This document shows, one piece after another, positions 10,053 to 23,140 of a DNA stretch of 64,000 bases. The position numbers and the translations under genes were made by a program. Under the pieces are notes generated by a model, which was given only the letters and a program-made list of their open reading frames with translations, was not told the origin of the DNA and did no database searches. Every line of letters begins with the position of its first letter. Position 1 is the stretch's first letter. The DNA is from Pleurodeles waltl (lineage: Eukaryota; Chordata; Amphibia; Caudata; Salamandridae). Location of the stretch: assembly GCF_031143425.1 (NCBI RefSeq), contig NW_027150016.1:1-64000 (forward strand). The letters run 5' to 3'.

Positions 10053-10915
10053 ACTTAGAAAAATATTCAACTTTTGTCTAAGTTGACATGTGTTCCGCTT
10101 CCCATGTCAGAATGGGACATTTCGACTTATTGGATGGAAAGATAAACTTTTTTGATCCAAATAGTGAAAAAGTGAAAATTCATAGTTTTTGTCAAAAATG
10201 TGACAAAGTCCCATTCTGAGTAGGGATTTGAAAACATTTCACATTTTTCATCTAAAAGGTGAAAAAAAATCCAAATTTCATCTTTTTAGTCCCAAAAGTG
10301 AAAAAACAAATTTCAATATTTTTCTTCAAAAAAGTGACAAAGTCCCATTCTGAGTGGGCACTTAGAAAAAAATTCAACTTTTTTCATCCAAAAAGTGAAA
10401 AAATCCAAATTTCATCTTTTTTAGTCCCAAAAGTAAAAAATCAAATTTCATTTTTTTTCTTCAAAAAAGTGACAAAGTCCCATTCTGAGTGGGCACTTAG
10501 AAAAAATTTCTACTTTTTCATCCAAAAAGTGAAAAAATCCAAATTTAATACATTTCTTCAAAAAAGTCGCAAAGTCCCACTCTGAATGGGGACTTAGAAA
10601 AAATTACAACATTTATCATCCAAAAAGGGAAAGCATCCAAATTTAAATTTCTTCTGCAAAGAAGTGATAAACTCCCATTCTGACAAGGGCCTTAGAAGTT
10701 CTTTTGACTTTTTACAAAAGTTGAATTTTTTTCTAAGTCCCATCCCATTATGAGATGGGACTTAGAAAAATATTCAACTTTTGTCTAAGTTGACATGTGT
10801 TCCGCTTCCCATGTCAGAATGGGACATTTCGACTTATTGGATGGAAAGATAAACTTTTTTGATCCAAATAGTGAAAAAGTGAAAATTCATAGTTTTTGTC
10901 AAAAATGTGACAAAG

Positions 10916-11354
10916 TCCCATTCTGAGTAGGGATTTGAAAGAATTTCACATTTTTCATCCAAAAGGTGAAAAAAATCCAAATTTCATCTTTTTAGTCCCA
11001 AAAGTGAAAAAACAAATTTCAATATTTTTCTTCAAAAAAGTGACAAAGTCCCATTCTGAGTGGACACTTAGAAAAAAAATCAACTTTTTTCATCCAAAAA
11101 TTGAAAAAATCCAAATTTCATCTTTTTTCGTCCAAAAGTGAAAAAATCAAATTTCATTTTTTCTTCAAAAAAGTGACAAAGTCACATTCTGAGTGGGCAC
11201 TTAGAAAAATATTCAACTTTTGTCTAAGTTGACATGTGTTCCGCTTCCCATGTCAGAATGGGACATTTCGACTTATTGGATGGAAAGATAAACTTTTTTG
11301 ATCCAAATAGTGAAAAAGTGAAAATTCATAGTTTTTGTCAAAAATGTGACAAAG
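10916..11354. repeat. 439-bp monomer with half a palindrome
   Basis: The third dyad (here TCACATTCTGAGTGGGCAC) runs straight into CTTAGAAAAATATTCAAC, which is the right arm of the palindrome. Sub-repeats 3-5 and the left arm are gone. The junction falls in CTTAGAAAAA (about 11200-11210), which is common to both parents. It is the only complete unit without the palindrome, and shows that the CACTTAG boundary of ordinary sub-repeats and the GACTTAG arm are interchangeable recombination sites. Confidence 0.9.
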
Positions 11355-14300
11355 TCCCATTCTGAGTAGGGATTTGAAAAAATTTCACATTTTTCATCCA
11401 AAAGGTGAAAAAAATCAAAATTTCATCTTTTTAGTCCCAAAAGTGAAAAAACAAATTTCAATATTTTTCTTCAAAAAAGTGACAAAGTCCCATTCTGAGT
11501 GGGCACTTAGAAAAAATTTCTACTTTTTCATCCAAAAAGTGAAAAAATCCAAATTGAATACATTTCTTCAAAAAAGTCGCAAAGTCCCACTCTGAATGGG
11601 GACTTAGAAAAAATTTCAACATTTATCATCCAAAAAGGGAAAGCATCCAAATTTAATTCTCTTCTGTAAAGAAGTGATAAACTCCCATTCTGACAAGGGC
11701 CTTAGAAGTTCTTTTGACTTTTTACAAAAGTTGAATTTTTTTCTAAGTCCCATCTCATTATGAGATGGGACTTAGAAAAATATTCAACTTTTGTCTAAGT
11801 TGACATGTGTTCCGCTTCCCATGTCAGAATGGGACATTTCGACTTATTGGATGGAAAGATAAACTTTTTTGATCCAAATAGTGAAAAAGTGAAAATTCAT
11901 ATTTTTGTCAAAAATGTGACAAAGTCCCATTCTGAGTAGGGATTTGAAAAAATTTCACATTTTTCATCCAAAAGGTGAAAAAAATCCAAATTTCATCTTT
12001 TTAGTCCCAAAAGTGAAAAAACACATTTCAATATTTTTCTTCAAAAAAGTGACAAAGTCCCATTCTGAGTGGGCACGTAGAAATTTTTTTAACTTTTTTC
12101 ATCCAAAAAGTGAAAAAATCCAAATTTCATCTTTTTTAGTCCCAAAAGTAAAAAAATCAAATTTCATTTTTTTTCTTCAAAAAAGTGACAAAGTCCCATT
12201 CTGAGTGGGCACTTAGAAAAAATTTCTACTTTTTCAGCCAAAAAGTGAAAAAATCCAAATTGAATACATTTCTTCAAAAAAGTCGCAAAGTCGCACTCTG
12301 AATGGGGACTTAGAAAAAATTTCAACATTTATCATCCAAAAAGGGAAAGCATCCAAATTTAATTTTCTTCTGCAAAGAAGTGATAAACTCCCATTCTGAC
12401 AAGGGCCTTAGAAGTTCTTTTGACTTTTTACAAAAGTTGAATTTTTTTCTAAGTCCCATCTCATTATGAGATGGGACTTAGAAAAATATTCAACTTTTGT
12501 CTAAGTTGACATGTGTTCCGCTTCCCATGTCAGAATGGGACATTTCGTCTTATTGGATGGAAAGATAAACTTTTTTGATCCAAATAGTGAAAAAGTGAAA
12601 ATTCATAGTTTTTGTCAAAAATGTGACAAAGTCCCATTCTGAGTAGGGATTTGAAAAAATTTCACATTTTTCATCCAAAAGGTGAAAAAAATCCAAATTT
12701 CATCTTTTTAGTCCCAAAAGTGAAAAAACAAATTTCAATATTTTTCTTCAAAAAAGTGACAAAGTCCCATTCTAAGTGGGCACTTAGAAAAAATTTCAAC
12801 TTTTTTCATCCAAAAAGTGAAAAAATCCAAATTTCAATTTTTTAGTCCCAAAATTGAAAAAATCAAATTTCATTTTTTTTCTTCAAAAAAGTGACAAAGT
12901 CACATTCTGAGTGGGCACTTAGAAAAACATTCTACTTTTTCATCCAAAAAGTGAAAAAATCCAAATTGAATACATTTCTTCAAAAAAGTCGCAAAGTCCC
13001 ACTCTGAATGGGGACTTAGAAAAAATTTCAACATTTATCGTCCAAAAAGGCAAAGCATCCAAATTTAATTTTCTTCTGCAAAGAAATGATAAACTCCCAT
13101 TCTGACAAGGGCCTTAGAAGTTCTTTTGACTTTTTACAAAAGTTGAATTTGTTTCTAAGTCCCATCTCATTATGAGATGGGACTTAGAAAAATATTCAAC
13201 TTTTGTCTAAGTTGACATGTGTTCCGCTTCCCATGTCAGAATGGGACACTTCGACTTATTGGATGGAAAGATAAACTTTTTTGATCCAAATAGTGAAAAA
13301 GTGAAAATTCATAGTTTTTGTCAAAAATGTGACAAAGTCCCATTCTGAGTAGGGATTTGAAAAAATTTCACATTTTTCATCCAAAAGGTGAAAAAAATCC
13401 AAATTTCATCTTTTTAGTCCCAAAAGTGAAAAAACTAATTTCAATATTTTTCTTCAAAAAAGTGACAAAGTCCCATTCTGAGTGGGCACTTAGAAAAAAT
13501 TTCAACTTTTTTCATCCAAAAAGTGAAAAAATCAAAATTTCAATTTTTTAGTCCCAAAATTGAAAAAATCAAATTTCAATTTTTTTCTTCAAAAAAGTGA
13601 CAAAGTCCCATTCTGAGTGGGCACTTAGAAAAAAATTCTACTTTTTCATCCAAAAAGTGAAAAAATCCAAATTGAATACATTTCTTCAAAAAAGTCGCAA
13701 AGTCCCACTCTGAATGGGGACTTAGAAAAATTTTCAACATTTATCGTCCAAAAAGGGAAAGCATCCAAATTTAATTTTCTTCTGCAAAGAAGAGGTAAAC
13801 TCCCATTCTGACAAGGGCCTTAGAAGTTCTTTTGACTTTTTACAAAAGTTGAATTTTTTTCTAAGTCCCATCTCATTATGAGATGGGACTTAGAAAAATA
13901 TTCAACTTTTGTCTAAGTTGACATGTGTTCCGCTTCCCATGTCAGAATGGGACATTTCGACTTATTGGATGGAAAGATAAACTTTTTTGATCCAAATAGT
14001 GAAAAAGTGAAAATTCATAGTTTTTGTCAAAAATGTGACAAAGTCCCATTCTGAGTAGGGATTTGAAAGAATTTCACGTTTTTCATCCAAAAGGTGAAAA
14101 AAATCCAAATTTCATCTTTTTAGTCCCAAAAGTGAAAAAACAAATTTCAATATTTTTCTTCAAAAAAGTGACAAAGTCCCATTCTGAGTGGACACTTAGA
14201 AAAAAAATCAACTTTTTTCATCCAAAAAGTGAAAAAATCCAAATTTCATCTTTTTTCGTCCCAAAAGTGAAAAAATCAAATTTCAATTTTTTTCTTCAAA

Positions 14301-15455
14301 AAAGTGACATAGTCCCATTCTGAGTGGGCACTTAAATTTTTTTTCGACTTTTTCATCCAAAAAGTGAAAAAATCCAAATTGAATACATTTCTTCAAAAAA
14401 GTCGCAAAGTCCCACTCTGAATGGGGACTTAGAAAAAATTTCAACATTTATCGTCCAAAAAGGGAAAGCATCCAAATTTAATTTTCTTCTGCAAAGAAGC
14501 GATAAACTCCCATTCTGACAAGGGACTTGGAAGCTCTTTTGACTTTTTACAAAAGTTGAATTTTTTTCTAAGTCCCATCTCATTATGAGATGGGACTTTG
14601 AAAAGTATTCAACTTTTGGAAAAGTTGACATGTGTTCCGCTTCCCATGTCAGAATGGGACATTTCGACTTATTGGATGGAAAGATAAACTTTTTTGATCC
14701 AAATAGTGAAAAAGTGAAAATTCATAGTTTTTGTCAAAAATGTGACAAAGTCCCATTCTGAGTAGGGATTTGAAAAAATTTCACATTTTTCATCCAAAAG
14801 GTGAAAAAAATCCAAATTTCATCTTTTTAGTCCCAAAAGTGAAAAAACAAATTTCAATATTTTTCTTCAAAAAAGTGACAAAGTCCCATTCTGAGTGGGC
14901 ACTTAGAAAAAAATTCAACTTTTTTCATCCAAAAAGTGAAAAAATCCAAATTTCAATTTTTTTGTCCCAAAATTGAAAAAATCAAATTTCAATTTTTTTC
15001 TTCAAAAAAGTGACAAAGTCCCATTCTGAGTGGCACTTAGAAAAAAATTCTACTTTTTCATCCAAAAAGTGAAAAAATCCAAATTGAATACATTTCTTCA
15101 AAAAAGTCGCAAAGTCCCACTCTGAATGGGGACTTAGAAAAAATTTCAACATTTATCATCCAAAAAGGGAAAGCATCCAAATTTAATTTTCTTCTGCAAA
15201 GAAGTGATAAACTCCTATTCTGACAAGGGCCTTAGAAGTTCTTTTGACTTTTTACAAAAGTTGAATTTTTTTCGAAGTCCCATCTCATTATGAGATGGGA
15301 CTTAGAAAAATATTCAACTTTTGTCTAAGTTGACATGTGTTCCGCTTCCCATGTCAGAATGGGACATTTCGACTTATTGGATGGAAAGATAAACTTTTTT
15401 GATCCAAATAGTGAAAAAGTGAAAATTCATAGTTTTTGTCAAAAATGTGACAAAG

Positions 15456-16062
15456 TCCCATTCTGAGTAGGGATTTGAAAACATTTCACATTTTTCATCT
15501 AAAAGGTGAAAAAAATCCAAATTTCATCTTTTTAGTCCCAAAAGTGAAAAAACAAATTTCAATATTTTTCTTCAAAAAAGTGACAAAGTCCCATTCTGAG
15601 TGGGCACTTAGAAAAAAATTCAACTTTTTTCATCCAAAAAGTGAAAAAATCAAAATTTCATCTTTTTTAGTCCCAAAAGTAAAAAAATCAAATTTCATTT
15701 TTTTCTTCAAAAAAGTGACAAAGTCCCATTCTGAGTGGGCACTTAGAAAAAATTTCAACATTTATCGTCCAAAAAGGGAAAGCATCCAAATTTAATTTTC
15801 TTCTGCAAAGAAGTGATAAACTCCCATTCTGACAAGGCCTTAGAAGTTCTTTTGACATTTACAAAAGTTGAATTTTTTTCTAAGTCCCATCTCATTATGA
15901 GATGGGACATAGAAAAATATTCTACTTTTGTCTAAGTTGACATGTGTTCCGCTTCCCATGTCAGTATGGGACAATTCGACTTATTGGATGGAAAGATAAA
16001 CGTTTTTGATCCAAATAGTGAAAAAGTGAAAATTCATAGTTTTTGTCAAAAATGTGACAAAG
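15456..16062. repeat. 607-bp monomer lacking sub-repeat 3 (first copy)
   Basis: After the third dyad the sequence is GGGCACTTAGAAAAAATTTC and then AACATTTATCGTCC. That joins the start of sub-repeat 3 to the interior of sub-repeat 4 and removes about one 97-99-bp period. The same fusion is present in the unit at 22854. Confidence 0.9.
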
Positions 16063-18754
16063 TCCCATTCTGAGTAGGGATTTGAAAATTTTTCACATTT
16101 TTCATCCAAAAGGTGAAAAAAATCAAAATTTCATCTTTTTAGTCCCAAAAGTGAAAAAACAAATTTCAATATTTTTCTTCAAAAAAGTGACAAAGTCCCA
16201 TTCTGAGTGGGCACTTAGAAAAAATTTCTACTTTTTCATCCAAAAAGTGAAAAAATCCAAATTGAATACATTTCTTCAAAAAAGTCGCAAAGTCCCACTC
16301 TGAATGGGGACTTAGAAAACATTTCAACATTTATCATCCAAAAAGGGAAAGCATCCAAATTTAATTTTCTTCTGCAAAGAAGTGATAAACTCCCATTCTG
16401 ACAAGGGCCTTAGAAGTTCTTTTGACTTTTTACAAAAGTTGAATTTTTTTCTAAGTCCCATCTCATTATGAGATGGGACTTAGAAAAATATTCAACTTTT
16501 GTATAAGTTGACATGTGTTCCGCTTCCCATGTCAGAATGGGACATTTCGACTTATTGGATGGAAAGATAAACTTTTTTGATCCAAATAGTGAAAAAGTGA
16601 AAATTCATAGTTTTTGTCAAAAATGTGACAAAGTCCCATTCTGAGTAGGGATTTGAAAAAATTTCACATTTTTCATCCAAAAGGTGAAAAAAATCCAAAT
16701 TTCATCTTTTTAGTCCCAAAAGTGAAAAAACAAATTTCAATATATTTCTTCAAAAAAGTGACAAAGTCCCATTCTGAGTGGGCACTTAGAAAAAATTTCA
16801 ATTTGTTTTCATCCAAAAAGTGAAAAAATCCAAATTTCATCTTTTTTAGTCCCAAAATTGAAAAAATAAAATTTCAATTTTTTTCTTCAAAAAAGTGACA
16901 AAGTCCCATTCTGAGTGGGCACTTAGAAAAAAATTGTACTTTTTCATCCAAAAAGTGAAAAAATCCAAATTGAATACATTTCTTCAAAAAAGTCGCAAAG
17001 TCCCACTCTGAATGGGGACTTAGAAAAAATTTCAACATTTATCGTCCAAAAAGGGAAAGCATCCAAATTTAATTTTCTTCTGCAAAGAAGCGATAAACTC
17101 CCCATTCTGACAAGGGACTTGGAAGCTCTTTTAACTTTTTACAAAAGTTGAATTTTTTTCTAAGTCCCATCTCATTATGAGATGGGACTTAGAAAAAAAT
17201 TCAACTTTTGTCTAAGTTGACATGTGTTCCGCTTCCCATGTCAGAATGGGACATTTCGACTTATTGGATGGAAAGATAAACTTTTTTCATCCAAATAGTG
17301 AAAAAGTGAAAATTCATAGTTTTTGTCAAAAATGTGACAAAGTCCCATTCTGAGTAGGGATTTGAAAAAATTTCACATTTTTCATCCAAAAGGTGAAAAA
17401 AATCCAAATTTCATCTTTTTAGTCCCAAAAGTGAAAAAAAAAAATTCAATATTTTTCTTCAAAAAAGTGACAAAGTCCCATTCTGAGTGGGCACTTAGAA
17501 AAAAATTCAACTTTTTTCATCCAAAAAGTGAAAATATCCAAATTTCATCTTTTTTAGTCCCAAAAGTAAAAAAATCAAAGTTCATTTTTTTTCTTCAAAA
17601 AAGTGACAAAGTCCCATTCTGAGTGGGCACTTAGAAAAAATTTCTACTTTTTCATCAAAAAGTGAAAAAATCCAAATTGAATACATTTCTTCAAAAAAGT
17701 CGCAAAGTCCCACTCTGAATGGGGACTTAGAAAACATTTCAACATTTATCATCCAAAAAGGGAAAGCATCCAAATTTAATTTTCTTCTGCAAAGAAATGA
17801 TAAACTCCCATTCTGACAAGGGCCTTAGAAGTTCTTTTGACTTTTTACAAAAGTTGAATTTTTTTCTAAGTCCCATCTCATTATGAGATGGGACTTAGAA
17901 AAATATTCAACTTTTGTCTAAGTTGACATGTGTTCCGCTTCCCATGTCAGAATGGGACATTTCGACTTATTGGATGGAAAGATAAACTTTTTTGATCCAA
18001 ATAGTGAAAAAGTGAAAATTCATAGTTTTTGTCAAAAATGTGACAAAGTCCCATTCTGAGTAGGGATTTGAAAAAATGTCACATTTTTCATCCAAAAGGT
18101 GAAAAAAATCCAAATTTAATCTTTTTAGTCCCAAAAGTGAAAAAACAAATTTCAATATTTTTCTTTAAAAAAGTGACAAAGTCCCATTCTGAGAGGGCAC
18201 TTAGAAAAAATTTCAACTTTTTTCATCCAAAAAGTGAAAAAATCAAAATTTCAATTTTTTAGTCCCAAAATTGAAAAAATCAAATTTCAATTTTTTTCTT
18301 CAAAAAAGTGACAAAGTCCCATTCTGAGTGGGCACTTAGAAAAAAAATCTACTTTTTCATCCAAAAAGTGAAAAAATCCAAATTGAATACATTTCTTCAA
18401 AAATGTCGCAAAGTCCCACTCTGAATGGGGACTTAGAAAAAATTTCAACATTTATCGTCCAAAAAGGGAAAGCATCCAAATTTAATTTTCTTCTGCAAAG
18501 AAGTGATAAACTCCCATTCTGACAAGGGCCTTAGAAGTTCTTTTGACATTTACAAAAGTTGAATTTTTTTCTAAGTCCCATCTCATTATGAGATGGGACT
18601 TAGAAAAATATTCTACTTTTGTCTAAGTTGGACATGTGTTCCGCTTCCCATGTCAGTATGGGACAATTCGACTTATTGGATGGAAAGATAAACGTTTTTG
18701 ATCCAAATAGTGAAAAAGTGAAAATTCATAGTTTTTGTCAAAAATGTGACAAAG
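16063..18754. repeat. Four-unit higher-order repeat (~2.69 kb)
   Basis: Order: short unit of 571 bp with TCAAAATTTCATC, long unit with TATATTTC and TTTGTTTTCATCC, long unit after a perfect palindrome, and long unit with TTTCTTTAAAAAAGTG. The same order recurs at 23461-26149, 33504-36192, 38883-41572, 51619-54315 and 57007-59699, although in the 38883 and 57007 instances the fourth unit has TTTCTTC instead of TTTCTTT. Shortened three-unit forms occur at 18755-20735 and 26150-28131. It is the basic higher-order period right of 16 kb. Confidence 0.82.
17141..17211. repeat. Perfect 71-bp palindrome (35+1+35), first of 22
   Basis: Here the right arm reads AAAAAAATTCAACTTTTGT, so the whole 35-bp arm matches with no mismatch. 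Other perfect copies start at 19125, 24538, 26518, 29207, 30484, 31893, 34581, 36699, 37406, 39959, 43492, 44633, 47322, 48598, 50008, 52702, 54822, 55529, 58085, 61617 and 62895, each 71 bp long. All lie right of 17 kb and sit at a defined place in the higher-order repeat, mostly just before the unit with TTTTTTCATCCAAATAG. Confidence 0.93.
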
Positions 18755-20249
18755 TCCCATTCTGAGTAGGGATTTGAATATTTTTCACATTTTTCATCCA
18801 AAAGGTGAAAAAAATCAAAATTTCATCTTTTTAGTCCCAAAAGTGAAAAAACAAATTTCAATATTTTTCTTCAAAAAAGTGACAAAGTCCCATTCTGAGT
18901 GGGCACTTAGAAAAAATTTCTACTTTTTCATCCAAAAAGTGAAAAAATCCAAATTGAATACATTTCTTCAAAAAAGTCGCAAAGTCCCACTCTGAATGGG
19001 GACTTAGAAAAAATTTCAACATTTATCGTCCAAAAAGGGAAAGCATCCAAATTTAATTTTCTTCTGCAAAGAAGCGATAAACTCCCATTCTGACAAGGGA
19101 CTTGGAAGGCTCTTTTAACTTTTTACAAAAGTTGAATTTTTTTCTAAGTCCCATCTCATTATGAGATGGGACTTAGAAAAAAATTCAACTTTTGTCTAAG
19201 TTGACATGTGTTCCGCTTCCCATGTCAGAATGGGACATTTCGACTTATTGGATGGAAAGATAAACTTTTTTCATCCAAATAGTGAAAAAGTGAAAATTCA
19301 TAGTTTTTGTCAAAAATGTGACAAAGTCCCATTCTGAGTAGGGATTTGAAAAAATTTCACATTTTTCATCCAAAAGGTGAAAAAAATCCAAATTTCATCT
19401 TTTAGTCCCAAAAGTGAAAAAACAAATTTCAATATTTTTCTTCAAAAAAGTGACAAAGTCCCATTCTGAGTGGGCACTTAGAAAAAAATTCAACTTTTTT
19501 CATCCAAAAAGTGAAAATATCCAAATTTCATCTTTTTTAGTCCCAAAAGTAAAAAAATCAAAGTTCATTTTTTTTCTTCAAAAAAGTGACAAAGTCCCAT
19601 TCTGAGTGGGCACTTAGAAAAAATTTCTACTTTTTCATCCAAAAAGTGAAAAAATCCAAATTGAATACATTTCTACAAAAAAGTCGCAAAGTCCCACTCT
19701 GAATGGGGACTTAGAAAACATTTCAACATTTATCATCCAAAAAGGGAAAGCATCCAAATTTAATTTTCTTCTGCAAAGAAATGATAAACTCCCATTCTGA
19801 CAAGGGCCTTAGAAGTTCTTTTGACTTTTTACAAAAGTTGAATTTTTTTCTAAGTCCCATCTCATTATGAGATGGGACTTAGAAAAATATTCAACTTTTG
19901 TCTAAGTTGACATGTGTTCCGCTTCCCATGTCAGAATGGGACATTTCGACTTATTGGATGGAAAGATAAACTTTTTTGATCCAAATAGTGAAAAAGTGAA
20001 AATTCATAGTTTTTGTCAAAAATGTGACAAAGTCCCATTCTGAGTAGGGATTTGAAAAAATTTCACATTTTTCATCCAAAAGGTGAAAAAAATCCAAATT
20101 TCATCTTTTTAGTCCCAAAAGTGAAAAAACAAATTTCAATATTTTTCTTTAAAAAAGTGACAAAGTCCCATTCTGAGTGGGCACTTAGAAAAAATTTCAA
20201 CTTTTTCATCCAAAAAGTGAAAAAATCAAAATTTCAATTTTTTAGTCCC

Positions 20250-21020
20250 AAAATTGAAAAAATCAAATTTCAATTTTTTTCTTCAAAAAAGTGACAAAGT
20301 CCCATTCTGAGTGGGCACTTAGAAAAAAAATCTACTTTTTCATCCAAAAAGTGAAAAAATCCAAATTGAATACATTTCTTCAAAATGTCGCAAAGTCCCA
20401 CTCTGAATGGGGACTTAGAAAAAATTTCAACATTTATCGTCCAAAAAGGGAAAGCATCCAAATTTAATTTTCTTCTGCAAAGAAGTGATAAACTCCCATT
20501 CTGACAAGGGCCTTAGAAGTTCTTTTGACATTTACAAAAGTTGAATTTTTTTCTAAGTCCCATCTCATTATGAGATGTGACTTAGAAAAATATTCAATAT
20601 TTGTCTAAGTTGACATGTGTTCCGCTTCCCTTGTCAGAATGGGACATTTCGACTTATTGGATGGAAAGATAAACTTTTTTGATCCAAATAGTGAAAAAGT
20701 GAAAATTCATAGTTTTTGTCAAAAATGTGACAAAGTCCCATTCTGAGTAGGGATTTGAAAAAATTTCACATTTTTCATCCAAAAGGTGAAAAAAATCCAA
20801 ATTTCATCTTTTTAGTCCCAAAAGTGAAAAAACAAATTTCAATATTTTTCGTCAAAAAAGTGACAAAGTCCCATTCTGAGTGGGCACTTAGAAAAAAATG
20901 TAACTTTTTTCATCCAAAAAGTGAAAAAATCAAAATTTCATCTTTTTTAGTCCAAAAGTAAAAAAATCAAATTTCATTTTTTTTCTTCAAAAAAGTGACA
21001 AAGTCCCATTCTGAGTGGGC
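20250..21020. repeat. Duplicated segment with TTCAATATTTG palindrome arm, copy 1 (offset ~2,118 bp)
   Basis: Shared with about 22370-23140: AAAATGTCGC, GACATTTACAAAAG, GAGATGTGACTTAG, TTCAATATTTGTC, TTCCCTTGTCAG, TTTTTCGTCAAAAAAG and AAAAATGTAAC. Part of this set (TTCAATATTTG, TTCCCTTGTCAG, CGTCAAAAAAG) also appears at 41430-41720 and, through the 18.1-kb duplication, at 59556-59850. Confidence 0.82.
20553..20585. repeat. Palindrome core with a disrupted arm
   Basis: The right arm has GAGATGTGACTTAG in place of GAGATGGGACTTAG, breaking one pair. The same change is at 22671-22703, in the related unit. Other copies with a broken pair are at 4644-4676 (GATGGAAC), 6765-6797 (GATTGGAC), 10733-10765 (CCATCCCATT), 15273-15305 (TTCGAAGTCCC), 41390-41422 and 59517-59549 (CTAATTCCC in both, inherited through the 18.1-kb duplication), and 3464-3496 and 14568-14600 (GACTTTG). 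Confidence 0.88.
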
Positions 21021-22369
21021 ACTTAGAAAAAATTTCTACTTTTTCATCCAAAAAGTGAAAAAATCCAAATTGAATACATTTCTTCAAAAAAGTCGCAAAG
21101 TCGCACTCTGAATGGGGACTTAGAACAAATTTCAACATTTATCATCCAAAAAGGGAAAGCATCCAAATTTAATTTTCTTCTGAAAAGAAGTGATAAACTC
21201 CCATTCTGACAAGGGCCTTAGAAGTTCTTTTGACTTTTTACAAAAGTTGAATTTTTTTCTAAGTCCCATCTCATTATGAGATGGGACTTAGAAAAATATT
21301 CAACTTTTGTCTAAGTTGACATGTGTTCCGCTTCCCATGTCAGAATGGGACATTTCGACTTATTGGATGGAAAGATAAACTTTTTTGATCCAAATAGTGA
21401 AAAAGTGAAAATTCATAGTTTTTGTCAAAAATGTGACAAGTCCCATTCTGAGTAGGGATTTGAAAAAATTTCACATTTTTCATCCAAAAGGTGAAAAAAA
21501 TCCAAATTTCATCTTTTTAGTCCCAAAAGTGAAAAAACACATTTCAATATTTTTCTTCAAAAAAGTGACAAAGTCCCATTCTGAGTGGACACTTAGAAAA
21601 AAATTCAACTTTTTTCATCCAAAAAGTGAAAAAATCCAAATTTCATCTTTTTTAGTCCCAAAAGTGAAAAAATCAAATTGCAATTTTTTTCTTCAAAAAA
21701 GTGACAAAGTCCCATTCTGAGTGGGCACTTAAATTTTTTTTCGACTTTTTCATCCAAAAAGTGAAAAAATCCAAATTGAATACATTTCTTCAAAAAAGTC
21801 GCAAAGTCCCACTCTGAATGGGGACTTAGAAAAAATTTCAACATTTATCGTCCAAAAAGTGAAAGCATCCAAATTTAATTTTCTTCTGCAAAGAAGCGAT
21901 AAACTCCCATTCTGACAAGGGACTTGGAAGCTCTTTTGACTTTTTACAAAAGTTGAATTTTTTTCTAAGTCCCATCTCATTATGAGATGGGACTTAGAAA
22001 AATATTCAACTTTTGTCTAAGTTGACATGTGTTCCGCTTCCCATGTCAGAATGGGACATTTCGACTTATTGGATGGAAAGATAAACTTTTTTCATCCAAA
22101 TAGTGAAAAAGTGAAAATTCATAGTTTTTGTCAAAAATGTGACAAAGTCCCATTCTGAGTAGGGATTTGAAAAAATTTCACATTTTTCATCCAAAAGGTG
22201 AAAAAAATCCAAATTTCATCTTTTTAGTCCCAAAAGTGAAAAAACACATTTCAATATTTTTCTTCAAAAAAAGTGACAAAGTCCCATTCTGAGTGGGCAC
22301 TTAGAAAAAATTTCAACTTTTTTCATCCAAAAAGTGAAAAAATCAAAATTTCAATTTTTTTGTCCCAAA

Positions 22370-23140
22370 ATTGAAAAAATCAAATTTCAATTTTTTTCTT
22401 CAAAAAAGTGACAAAGTCCCATTCTGAGTGGGCACTTAGAAAAAAAATCTACTTTTTCATCCTAAAAGTGAAAAAATCCAAATTGAATACATTTCTTCAA
22501 AAATGTCGCAAAGTCCCACTCTGAATGGGGACTTAGAAAAAATTTCAACATTTATCGTCCAAAAAGGGAAAGCATCCAAATTTAATTTTCTTCTGCAAAG
22601 AAGTGATAAACTCCCATTCTGACAAGGGCCTTAGAAGTTCTTTTGACATTTACAAAAGTTGAATTTTTTTCTAAGTCCCATCTCATTATGAGATGTGACT
22701 TAGAAAAATATTCAATATTTGTCTAAGTTGACATGTGTTCCGCTTCCCTTGTCAGAATGGGACATTTCGACTTATTGGATGGAAAGATAAACTTTTTTGA
22801 TCCAAATAGTGAAAAAGTGAAAATTCATAGTTTTTGTCAAAAATGTGACAAAGTCCCATTCTGAGTAGGGATTTGAAAAAATTTCACATTTTTCATCCAA
22901 AAGGTGAAAAAAATCCAAATTTCATCTTTTAGTCCCAAAAGTGAAAAAACAAATTTCAATATTTTTCGTCAAAAAAGTGACAAAGTCCCATTCTGAGTGG
23001 GCACTTAGAAAAAAATGTAACTTTTTTCATCCAAAAAGTGAAAAAATCAAAATTTCATCTTTTTTAGTCCCAAAAGTAAAAAAATCAAATTTCATTTTTT
23101 TTCTTCAAAAAAGTGACAAAGTCCCATTCTGAGTGGGCAC
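22370..23140. repeat. Duplicated segment with TTCAATATTTG palindrome arm, copy 2
   Basis: Second copy of the 20250-21020 stretch, three units downstream. It ends where the sequence switches to the 607-bp-unit type near 23145, so its right edge coincides with the join of the 7.4-kb-offset duplication. Confidence 0.8.

Larger units (their letters stand above)
248..16062. repeat. Array region A: 24 units of mixed type
   Basis: Monomer starts: 248, 956, 1663, 2369, 3076, 3647, 4121, 4827, 5535, 6241, 6948, 7519, 8226, 8931, 9638, 10209, 10916, 11355, 11925, 12632, 13338, 14044, 14751, 15456. This stretch holds three of the odd-sized units (474, 439 and 607 bp). It has no strict higher-order order, but shows several short duplicated stretches at offsets of about 1.28, 4.58 and 6.56 kb. 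All palindromes here carry AAAAATATTCAAC on the right arm, or a variant of it, rather than the fully symmetric AAAAAAATTCAAC form seen further right. This suggests an older or differently homogenised part of the array. Confidence 0.9.
15625..20573. repeat. ~4.9-kb duplicated segment, copy 1 (offset ~7.4 kb)
   Basis: Unit order and private variants match 23022-27966. They include two ~607/571-bp units in a row, a poly-A expansion in GTGAAAAAAAAAAATTC (17430), ATGTCAC with TTTAATC and GAGAGGGCAC (18076-18200), TTGAATATTTTTCAC (18775) and TTTCTACAAAAAAG (19671). The match ends at the palindrome near 20575. Confidence 0.87.

Noticed and set aside
18625..18640. Single-base oddities such as AGTTGGACATG (18628), CTCCCCATTC (17097) and GAAGGCTC (19106) as functional variants
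   Set aside because: Each is a one-base homopolymer gain in a single unit, best treated as private mutation or consensus error.
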